This document shows positions 8,756-15,322 of a stretch of DNA of 38,546 nucleotides, in pieces. The stretch is taken from positions 1 through 38,546 of the forward strand of contig JADFXB010000024.1 in the NCBI GenBank assembly GCA_015233935.1, written 5' to 3'. This DNA is from Magnetococcales bacterium (GTDB lineage: Bacteria > Pseudomonadota > Magnetococcia > Magnetococcales > JADFXB01). Within the stretch, counting starts at the first letter, position 1, and every line of letters starts with the position of its first letter. A program made the translations under genes and the position numbers. The notes under the pieces are model-generated. The model was not told the DNA's origin, searched no databases, and saw nothing but the letters and a program-made list of their open reading frames with translations.

Positions 8756-9742
8756 TTATTGCGGTGAAGCATCCTTGCCCAGGGGATGGAAGGCTTTGCC
8801 GATGTAGCGGACGACCGCTTGGATGTCGGCTTCACTAAGCACACTTCCCCAGGCTGGCATGGAGGTTTCGGGTATGCCCACCCGAATGGTATGTTTCAAT
8901 TGTCCTTCTGTCAAATGGCTCATGAAGGCAGGGTCGGTTAAATTTCTGGGATGGGGTTCAAGAAAGGTCCCGATCCAGTTTTTTCCTGTTCCATCCGCAC
9001 CATGGCAAAAGGCACAATTTTGTTGAAAAAGGGTCTCTCCTTTTTGTTCTTCTGGTGTGAGGTTGGCTATAACGGGTTTGACATCGTGGACGGCGTATGG
9101 GGTGGCCCCGGTCAGGGCATCGGGATTGCGATGGGAGTAGTGGAGGCGGGGATAGGAAACCGCCTGCTCCTCCCACACCAAACCCTCCTCTTTCACCCGG
9201 CTGCGATCATGGCAGGAGATGCAGGTGGTGAGAAAGAGGGCTTTACCCTGGCGTTGGGGGGCCGTCAGTTGATCATCCGGGGTATCCAGGGCCAGTTCAC
9301 CCAGGGCAAAGGGGCGGGCGGGATTGTCCTGGTTGACCTCTTCCCAACCGTTGGCCGGGTCATGATAACGCAAATTGACCGCTTGCCGGGTGATGAATTC
9401 TTCATGAACAAAGGCACTCACCGCATCCATCTCTTCGGGGGAGAGGACGGAGGCAAAGGAGACCATGCCGGTTCCCCGTTTTCCCTCTTCCACCACGGTG
9501 CGAATATCGCTCTGGCTCAATTCAACGGCGCGGGTGAAATCTCTGGGGGGTGGGTCCAGGAAGGTAGCGGCCAGGGTTTTGGCGTTGCCTGAATAGCCGT
9601 GGCAGTAGTAGCAGCGAAAATTATATACTTTGCGGCCCAGTTCCAGGATCTCTTCTGTTGCCTTGGTGTGACCATCGGCCACACCAAGGGCAAACAGAAA
9701 TCCCAATCCCATTTCAAGCCGCATCAGCCAGCCGAGTTTCAA
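8756..9742 (-). CDS. Periplasmic triheme class I cytochrome c
   Basis: 328 residues with three CxxCH motifs: CYYCH in the first domain, CISCH in a short central domain, and CAFCH in the last. The first and third domains are canonical cytochrome c folds with PPPRDFT-type segments and candidate axial Met residues (GTGMVSF and TSMPAW). The central CISCH domain is short and lacks an obvious Met ligand. The start is taken as TTG 9742, which overlaps the stop of the upstream cytochrome gene and has GGAG 7 bases upstream; ATG 9724 (MRLEMGLGFLFALGVADG) is an alternative and both give an N-terminal export signal. It is likely a soluble or membrane-tethered electron shuttle. It is paralogous in style to the upstream gene. 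Confidence 0.85.
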   Translation of the reverse strand: MKLGWLMRLEMGLGFLFALGVADGHTKATEEILELGRKVYNFRCYYCHGYSGNAKTLAATFLDPPPRDFTRAVELSQSDIRTVVEEGKRGTGMVSFASVLSPEEMDAVSAFVHEEFITRQAVNLRYHDPANGWEEVNQDNPARPFALGELALDTPDDQLTAPQRQGKALFLTTCISCHDRSRVKEEGLVWEEQAVSYPRLHYSHRNPDALTGATPYAVHDVKPVIANLTPEEQKGETLFQQNCAFCHGADGTGKNWIGTFLEPHPRNLTDPAFMSHLTEGQLKHTIRVGIPETSMPAWGSVLSEADIQAVVRYIGKAFHPLGKDASPQ

Positions 9743-11217
9743 TGGCCTGCTCCGCCATGCTGATGATCATGGGCAGCCGGAGCTGGGGCCGGAGCAGGAG
9801 CGGCTGGTGCATGGTCATGGTGCTGATGATCCTGTGCAGCCGGGGCAGCCGGAGCTGGGGCCGGAGCAGGAGCGGCTGGTGCATGGTCATGGTGTTGATG
9901 ATCCTGTGCAGCCGGGGCAGCAGGAGCAGCAGGAGCAGGAGCCGCTGGTGCATGGTCATGGTGTTGATGATCCTGAGCAGCCGGGGCAGCAGGAGCAGCC
10001 GGAGCCGGAGCCGCTGGTGCATGGTCATGGTGTTGATGACCCTGAGCAGCCGGAGCCGGAGCAGCCGGTGCAGGATGCTGGTGATCATGGCCGGAAGGCT
10101 GGGCAGCAGGAGCCTGTTGTTGATGGTCCTGGTGTTGGGTGGCAGCCGGAGCCGCATGGTGATCATCCCCATGCTGATGCTCTTCCTCCCCTTTTCTGCC
10201 GGGTATCACAAAGGATTGGAAGACATATTCGGAGACGTTGGCCAATTCTTGGGGGGTGAGCACCTTGTTCCAGGCGGGCATTTCACTGCCACGGGTTCCT
10301 TCGGAAATGCGCTGGTAGAGTTTGGGACGGTTCAGCTCATGTTGGAAGGCCGGGTGGGTGAAATCCCGTGGTTTGGGGAAGATGAAGAAGGCGCGGGGGC
10401 CTTGACCATCCCCTTTTTCCCCATGGCAGGTGGCGCAGTTGTTGTTGAAAAAGGTTTTACCCCAGGCAATATCGCCCACCATATTGTTGGGATAGGGGGC
10501 GGTGAGATCGGCGGATTTGCCATGGTTATGAGCGGCATGGGGATCATTGGAGAGATCGACCGGCTCACTCTTTTCCTGGGGGCGGATGAAGGCATGAAGA
10601 ATGTAATCCGCCAGTTGTTGGATCTCCTCTTCTTTCAAACGACCACCCCAGGCAGGCATGGCGGTGTTGGGACGCCCGTAGGTGATGGAGAAAAGGATTC
10701 GATCTCGCGCCAGTTCCTGTTTGGCCTTGTCTGAGGTAAAGTCACGGGGAGGTGGCGTAAGACCGCTCCGTGCCCAGACGGCGGTATCCCCTTTATCGCC
10801 ATGGCAGACCGAGCAGTTGGCGGCGAAGAGACGGCGACCGGGGCTGGCGTCTGCATCCCGGCTGGAGAGCATCAAGGCGTCCCTGATGTAGTCCACCACC
10901 CCTTCGATCTGCTCCTTGGTCAAAATATCTTTCCAGGAGATCATGGCGGTGCCTTGCCGTCCTTCGGTCACCGATTGGATCATGCGTTCACGGGTAAGGG
11001 TGACAAGAGAGGGGGCGGCGGTAAAATCGGTGGGGGGAGGGACCATACCCTTGCTGGCCATGCTTTTGGCATCACCATTGACGCCATGGCAGACGCTACA
11101 ATTTTTCCGAAAGAGTTCGCGGGGGGAAGGGGAGCCATCCCCGGCTTGCAGTGTAGCGGGGAGCACGAGACCAGCAGTTGCCAGAAAGATGGAAAACAGG
11201 ATGGTTGGGCGTGACAT
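9739..11217 (-). CDS. Triheme class I cytochrome c with long His/Ala/Pro-rich repetitive tail
   Basis: 492 residues. After a signal peptide (ILFSIFLATAGLVLPATLQA) come three tandem monoheme class I domains, with CSVCH, CSVCH and CATCH, each with a PPPTDFT/PPPRDFT/KPRDFT segment and a candidate axial Met (TAMISW, TAMPAW, SEMPAW). From about residue 340 to the end the chain becomes low-complexity: about 150 residues of His, Ala, Pro, Gln and Asp, built on a 23-24-residue unit of the type DHQHHDHAPAAPAPAA. This tail is absent from ordinary members of the family. It is the first gene of the operon; an FNR-type box lies about 33 bp upstream. The 3' end overlaps the next cytochrome gene. The tail could bind metal or act as a spacer. 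Confidence 0.85.
   Translation of the reverse strand: MSRPTILFSIFLATAGLVLPATLQAGDGSPSPRELFRKNCSVCHGVNGDAKSMASKGMVPPPTDFTAAPSLVTLTRERMIQSVTEGRQGTAMISWKDILTKEQIEGVVDYIRDALMLSSRDADASPGRRLFAANCSVCHGDKGDTAVWARSGLTPPPRDFTSDKAKQELARDRILFSITYGRPNTAMPAWGGRLKEEEIQQLADYILHAFIRPQEKSEPVDLSNDPHAAHNHGKSADLTAPYPNNMVGDIAWGKTFFNNNCATCHGEKGDGQGPRAFFIFPKPRDFTHPAFQHELNRPKLYQRISEGTRGSEMPAWNKVLTPQELANVSEYVFQSFVIPGRKGEEEHQHGDDHHAAPAATQHQDHQQQAPAAQPSGHDHQHPAPAAPAPAAQGHQHHDHAPAAPAPAAPAAPAAQDHQHHDHAPAAPAPAAPAAPAAQDHQHHDHAPAAPAPAPAPAAPAAQDHQHHDHAPAAPAPAPAPAAHDHQHGGAGH
9770..10090. repeat. In-frame tandem repeat (69-72 bp units) coding the His-rich cytochrome tail
   Basis: The sequence GTGCATGGTCATGGTG recurs at 9807, 9879, 9948 and 10017, so the unit is 72, 69 and 69 bp, all multiples of three. 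A more diverged copy follows near 10070. Units differ by small in-frame changes in the Ala/Pro part. Such tracts can change copy number by slippage without breaking the frame. Confidence 0.85.
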
Positions 11218-11249
11218 GGGAAGCTTTTTTTCCTTCCATGAGTTAATTT

Positions 11250-11263
11250 TTGATTAAAATCAA
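11250..11263. promoter_or_regulatory. FNR/Anr-type operator between divergent electron-transfer genes
   Basis: TTGATTAAAATCAA is an exact match to the FNR-family consensus TTGAT-N4-ATCAA. It sits between the divergent starts of the His-tailed cytochrome (11217, minus) and the first NHL lipoprotein (11462, plus). A TAAAAT at 11329-11334 could be a -10 element for the plus-strand gene. The site predicts oxygen-dependent control of one or both sides; CRP-family regulators with similar sites cannot be excluded. Confidence 0.6.
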
Positions 11264-11461
11264 AACATTGACCTACTTTGCCTTGACTTCCGGCAAAGTC
11301 TCGCTTTTCGCGTTAGCCTGTGCCAAGATAAAATAGAATTTTTGATTCGTCCATGCTCCTGTTTCATTCTCGTGCAGGATTGTCTTGGCGGGGGTGTTGG
11401 AGCTATAAAAGAGCTTTTGGTTATTCGGGAATTCTACTTTATCAAGGGAGACCATGGGACC

Positions 11462-12823
11462 ATGAGGACTGGGCAATGGATGTTCAAGACGGGTGCCCTG
11501 CTGGCGTTTGGTGCGCTGTTGATGCTGGGTGGTTGTGTCACTCAGGAGCCGGTCAAAAAAGCGGGCAAAAAGGAAGAACTGGCTTATCCGGCCCCACCGG
11601 ACCCGCCGCGCTTTTTCTATGAGCGCACCTTGCGCAGTAGCGGCGATGTGGAATTGGGGGAAAAAGAGTCTTCCATGGACATATCGGCCTTGATGACAGG
11701 GCAGGAAGGAGCTGGGGGAGGCAAGGGATTTGGCAAGCCATTTGGTATTGCCGCCCACAAGGGGAAGGTTTTTGTGGGGGATACCTTGCGGCGTAGCGTG
11801 ATGGTTTTTGAGCCAGGCAAGGGTAAGTTTACCGAGTATGGCAAGAGCGATCCTGGTGCCCTTGCCAAGCCGTTGGGTATGCGTACCGATGCCAAGGGCA
11901 ACCTGTATGTGGTGGACTCCACCAACAAGCGGGTGATGGCTTATGATCCGGATGGTAAATTTATTCGCTCCTATGGCCAAAAGGAAGATTTTGAGCATCC
12001 GTCGGGGGTGGCGGTTACCCCGGATGGCAGTCGTATCTATGTGGTGGATACGGGGCGTTCCCAGGGTAAGCCTGAATTTCATCGGGTGCGTGTGTATGAC
12101 GGTGCCAGTGGTTCTCACCTGTTTGATATTGGCAGGCGTGGGGCAGAAAACGGACAGTTGAATTTGGCCAGGGATGCGGTGATTGGTCCAGATGGACTGC
12201 TCTATGTGGTGGATGGGGGCAACTTCCGTATTCAGGTGTTTAACCAGGATGGCAAGTTTGTTCGTGGATTTGGTACGGTGGGCAGACGGTTGGGTCAATT
12301 TGCCCGTCCCAAGGGAATTTCCATGGATAACGAAGGCAACCTGTATGTCTCCGATGCTTCCCATGGCAACTTCCAGATTTTCAATCCCAAGGGGCAGTTG
12401 TTGATGTTCATTGGTGGGCGGGGCAAGGATGATGCACCTGGCAGTTATACCTTACCTGCCATGCTGACCTTGGATGAGGATGGGCGTATCTACATTGTGG
12501 ACCAGGCCCTCAAGAAGGTGGATATTTTCCGTCCTGCCACCATCAAGGAGGATGAGGGTGCTTTGGGGGTTGGCTTCCAGAAGCTGAAGAGTGGCGACAT
12601 TCCCAAAGATACGAAAAAGCCTGCTTCCAAGGAGGAAGAGAAACCTGCCAAGCCTGCTGCACCGGTGGCGGAGCAGGATGACGATGAAGAAGAGGGTCCT
12701 CCCATTCCCGATGAAGCGGCCCCGCCTGCTGCCAAGCAGGAGAGTAAGGCGGCTCCCAAGGCGGAGGCCAAGCCTGCTGCCAAACCGGCGGCCAAACCGG
12801 CGGATAGCAAGAAAAAGCGTTGA
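11462..12823 (+). CDS. NHL-repeat beta-propeller lipoprotein (copy 1)
   Basis: 453 residues from ATG 11462, which has AAGGGAG upstream; ATG 11480 is a second in-frame choice. The lipobox LMLGGC marks a lipoprotein. The middle is a six-bladed propeller of NHL repeats: blades such as GNLYVVDSTNKRVMAYDPDG, GLLYVVDGGNFRIQVFNQDG and GNLYVSDASHGNFQIFNPKG. The C-terminal ~90 residues are a Lys/Ala/Pro/Glu-rich, probably disordered tail (KPAAKPAAKPADSKKKR). NHL propellers are binding platforms and are often encoded next to multiheme cytochromes of extracellular electron transfer loci, but their role there is not settled. It is related to the second propeller lipoprotein at 21584. A terminator follows directly. 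Confidence 0.88.
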   Translation: MRTGQWMFKTGALLAFGALLMLGGCVTQEPVKKAGKKEELAYPAPPDPPRFFYERTLRSSGDVELGEKESSMDISALMTGQEGAGGGKGFGKPFGIAAHKGKVFVGDTLRRSVMVFEPGKGKFTEYGKSDPGALAKPLGMRTDAKGNLYVVDSTNKRVMAYDPDGKFIRSYGQKEDFEHPSGVAVTPDGSRIYVVDTGRSQGKPEFHRVRVYDGASGSHLFDIGRRGAENGQLNLARDAVIGPDGLLYVVDGGNFRIQVFNQDGKFVRGFGTVGRRLGQFARPKGISMDNEGNLYVSDASHGNFQIFNPKGQLLMFIGGRGKDDAPGSYTLPAMLTLDEDGRIYIVDQALKKVDIFRPATIKEDEGALGVGFQKLKSGDIPKDTKKPASKEEEKPAKPAAPVAEQDDDEEEGPPIPDEAAPPAAKQESKAAPKAEAKPAAKPAAKPADSKKKR

Positions 12824-12862
12824 TCTTCCTAAGGAATGATCCATATTGAAGGGTGGTACAAG

Positions 12863-12893
12863 AAGGCCGGGGAAACCCGGCCTTCGGTTTTTT
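12863..12893 (+). terminator. Rho-independent terminator after NHL lipoprotein 1
   Basis: Stem AAGGCCGGG / CCCGGCCTT with a GAAA loop, followed by CGGTTTTTT. It makes the propeller gene a probable single-gene transcript. Confidence 0.9.
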
Positions 12894-13064
12894 ACGGGGG
12901 TTCTTGAAAGTGGGAAGGTGCTCCTTCTCAATTCTTGGAAATGGGAAGGGGGAATGGGGGGTTTTCTCTAAGTTGGCAGGGGTGGAAAAATGGGATTTTT
13001 GTCAGTTAGTATGTAAAGCTTTGAAAAATAGTGAATTTTAAAAATGGCGTTTGAATTTTGAAAA

Positions 13065-13081
13065 TTGGCACAGAGAATGCA
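13065..13081 (+). promoter_or_regulatory. Sigma-54-type (-24/-12) promoter of the tetraheme cytochrome gene
   Basis: TTGGCACAGAGAATGCA matches the RpoN consensus YTGGCACG-N4-TTGCW at nearly all positions. The invariant GG (13067-13068) and GC (13079-13080) are exactly 10 bases apart. Transcription would start near 13092, giving a leader of about 73 nt before the ATG at 13165. The rest of 12894-13164 is AT-rich with no ORF, and could hold an enhancer-binding site, which I could not identify. Confidence 0.65.
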
Positions 13082-13164
13082 ACATGGAAGACAAAGCAGT
13101 TCATTGAACCATACGAAACCATCACCGCAAGATTATGCGTCTTAATTCCAAAGGAGCCTGAAAG

Positions 13165-13998
13165 ATGAACACCACCGTCGCTAAAAACTTTTCCAAACTG
13201 GCTTTAGCCGGCCTGATGGGCGCGGCGGTTGTTATGGGACTGAATGCCTATGCCGGTATCAAAGGTAGCAAACATGACCTGGGATCCGGTGGTACTGCCC
13301 AAGCGACCTCCAGCAATACCACCGAAGTGTGCGTGTTCTGCCACACCCCACACGGTGCAAACAATCCCACCGACTCCGATGGTAATGTGCAGGGTGCCCC
13401 CTTGTGGAACAAAAGCCTGCCCAGCTCCACCTATACCCGGTACTCTTCTTTGAAGACCTCTACCCTGGATGGTACTGAAGCTGCCGTGGGTTCCGTCTCC
13501 CTGGCCTGTCTTTCCTGCCATGACGGCTCCCAGGCCATGGACGTTATGATCAACCGTCCCGGTAGCGGTCTCTACAGTGCTGGCGGTGCTGAGTTCGACA
13601 GTGGTGCCATCGGTGCCATGACCGGCTCTCCTCTGCCCAACCTGGGAACCGATCTGTCCAACGACCATCCCATCTCCATCCAGTACGCTGGTGGTGGTCT
13701 CTCCTACAGTGGCGGCTCCTTCGGCGGCACCAAGAAAGATTCTGACTTTGCCACGCCCAAGACCGATGCCGTCAACGGCAATCCCATCTGGTACGTGGAC
13801 GCCAATACCAGCAACACCCGTGACAAGAACGACATGATCCTCTACACCCGTACCGTGGGTGGCACCACCCAGCCCTACGTGGAATGTGCCAGCTGCCACG
13901 ATCCTCATAACGAAACCACTGCCGGCACCAGCTCTGTGGCCTTCCTCCGCACCAGCAATGCCAACAGCGCAGTCTGCTTGGCCTGCCACAACAAGTAA
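13165..13998 (+). CDS. Exported tetraheme cytochrome c, candidate extracellular (OmcE-like) filament subunit
   Basis: 277 residues, start ATG 13165 with AAGGAG at good spacing. It has a signal peptide (LALAGLMGAAVVMGLNAYA) and four CxxCH motifs: CVFCH, CLSCH, CASCH and the C-terminal CLACHNK. The mature chain has exactly four further histidines (SKHDL, TPHGA, NDHPI, DPHNE), enough for bis-His ligation of all four hemes and no more. The chain between hemes is rich in Gly, Ser and Thr, as in surface-exposed cytochromes. Heme number matches the tetraheme nanowire cytochrome OmcE, but clear sequence homology to it was not tested. It stands alone between a sigma-54-type promoter and a strong terminator, which fits an abundantly made structural or surface protein. 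The N-terminal part of the undecaheme protein at 22671 is a paralogue. Function as a filament is inference. Confidence 0.88.
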   Translation: MNTTVAKNFSKLALAGLMGAAVVMGLNAYAGIKGSKHDLGSGGTAQATSSNTTEVCVFCHTPHGANNPTDSDGNVQGAPLWNKSLPSSTYTRYSSLKTSTLDGTEAAVGSVSLACLSCHDGSQAMDVMINRPGSGLYSAGGAEFDSGAIGAMTGSPLPNLGTDLSNDHPISIQYAGGGLSYSGGSFGGTKKDSDFATPKTDAVNGNPIWYVDANTSNTRDKNDMILYTRTVGGTTQPYVECASCHDPHNETTAGTSSVAFLRTSNANSAVCLACHNK

Positions 13999-14010
13999 GT
14001 CCGATTCTCC

Positions 14011-14046
14011 AGACCGGAGGGGTTCCCCTCCGGTCTGATGTTTTTT
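14011..14046 (+). terminator. Rho-independent terminator after the tetraheme cytochrome gene
   Basis: AGACCGGAGGGG and CCCTCCGGTCT pair around a short loop; after GATG comes TTTTTT (14041-14046). Confidence 0.9.
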
Positions 14047-14133
14047 AAGGAGGGTGAGACAATGGTTTCACCTTCCTTAAATTTTTTTTAGAGCGGAATG
14101 CCCACATTTTTTTTAGGGTTATTTGTGTTGATC

Positions 14134-14163
14134 TTGGTAAAGCAGGTCAGGTTGCAGTAGAAT
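14134..14163 (+). promoter_or_regulatory. Candidate sigma-70 promoter of the PPIase-barrel-cytochrome operon
   Basis: TTGGTA (14134-14139), an 18-bp spacer and TAGAAT (14158-14163) lie about 50 bp before the PPIase start. Match to consensus is moderate (4/6 and 5/6). Confidence 0.4.
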
Positions 14164-14212
14164 ATCCTCCTTTCATCTTACTCCCCCTCCTGGCCGCCTA
14201 TATGAGGACAGA

Positions 14213-15289
14213 ATGCAAGCACACTCCTGGAAACTGGTTGGAATCTCCCTTCTCGCCCTTACCCTGTCAGCAGGCATGGCACAGGCTGGCGAAGCCCCGG
14301 CTTCAGAAAATACCCCGGCTGCGGCTGCCACTGCTCCCAAAGCACCTCCCTTTGCCGTGGTGGATGGCCAAGAAATTTCTGGTGAACGCTACCGTATGGC
14401 GTTGCAGCAAGGCATGCAACAGAAATATTATCACGGTCAAATTCCAGCAGGCGAACTGGCGAAAACACAGCGAGATGTTGGCAATCAACTGATTGATCGG
14501 TTACTCTTGCTCAAAGAGGCTGAAAAGCGGGGCCTTAAAGCCGATCAAGAGGAAATCAGCAAAGCCACTGCCCAATATGATCAACGCTATGCCAATTCGC
14601 CGGTTTGGAAAGAAAATCGGGAAAAAATGCTGGCAACCGTGGTTGAAGAACTGACCGCCCGTAGTGTCCTGAAACAATTGGAGCAGGAAGTTCGCAAGGT
14701 TGCCGATCCAACCCCGGCTGAGGTGGAAGCTTATTATCGCGCCCGTCCTGAACGGTTTACTGAACCGGAAGATCGTAAAATTTCCGTGATTTTGTTAAGG
14801 GTTGACCCCAGTGCTGGCTCAGAAGCCTGGAGCAAGGCGCAGGAAGAAGCCAAAGATTTGGTGAAAAAATTGCGGGGTGGTTCCGATTTTGCGGAAATGG
14901 CCCGCATTCATTCCGGTGATACCGAGTCCGCCGAAAAGGGTGGACAAATGAAAAAAACCCACAAAGGCATGTTGGCTCCGTCTGTAGAAGCGGCTGTTGA
15001 CAAGATGAAAGTGGGGGAAATATCTGAGCCTATCACCGTTCTGGAAGGGGTGGTCATCATTCGCCTGGATAAAAAGGTGCCTCCTACCCTGATGGACTAT
15101 GACGATGATGCACGCAAACGTTCGACCAAACATATTCTGGAAGAACGGTCCGATCAAGCCTGGCAGGGACTGAAAACACGTTTACGCAATGAAGCATCCA
15201 TCCAGATCAACGAAAAGGACTACTATGCCCCCATGCCGCCGGAACAGTCGGACAACGGGCAGAAGAAGAAAGAGGGACCAGTCAAATAG
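14213..15289 (+). CDS. Periplasmic parvulin-type peptidyl-prolyl isomerase (PpiC/SurA-like)
   Basis: 358 residues, ATG 14213 with GAGGA upstream. Signal peptide (LVGISLLALTLSAGMAQAG), an Ala/Pro linker, an N-terminal helical chaperone region (~45-155, FAVVDGQEISGERYRMAL onwards), then a parvulin domain (~165-280) with RKISVILLRV, FAEMARIHSGD, EKGGQM and MKVGEISEPI. This layout is that of SurA/PrsA-type folding factors that serve outer-membrane and secreted proteins. It is the first gene of a run with the barrel and cytochromes 34 bp downstream. PPIases are recurrent in multiheme cytochrome clusters; the clients here are probably the barrel or the exported cytochromes (inference). Confidence 0.9.
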   Translation: MQAHSWKLVGISLLALTLSAGMAQAGEAPASENTPAAAATAPKAPPFAVVDGQEISGERYRMALQQGMQQKYYHGQIPAGELAKTQRDVGNQLIDRLLLLKEAEKRGLKADQEEISKATAQYDQRYANSPVWKENREKMLATVVEELTARSVLKQLEQEVRKVADPTPAEVEAYYRARPERFTEPEDRKISVILLRVDPSAGSEAWSKAQEEAKDLVKKLRGGSDFAEMARIHSGDTESAEKGGQMKKTHKGMLAPSVEAAVDKMKVGEISEPITVLEGVVIIRLDKKVPPTLMDYDDDARKRSTKHILEERSDQAWQGLKTRLRNEASIQINEKDYYAPMPPEQSDNGQKKKEGPVK

Positions 15290-15322
15290 TCCTGGTTCGT
15301 TGCTATTGCGTCGGCGGGTGGC

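Noticed and set aside
9658..10734. A 358-codon plus-strand frame rich in Ser/Arg/Met over the His-tailed cytochrome
   Set aside because: It is the antisense reading of the tandem repeat and of the third heme domain; no family similarity and no ribosome binding site.
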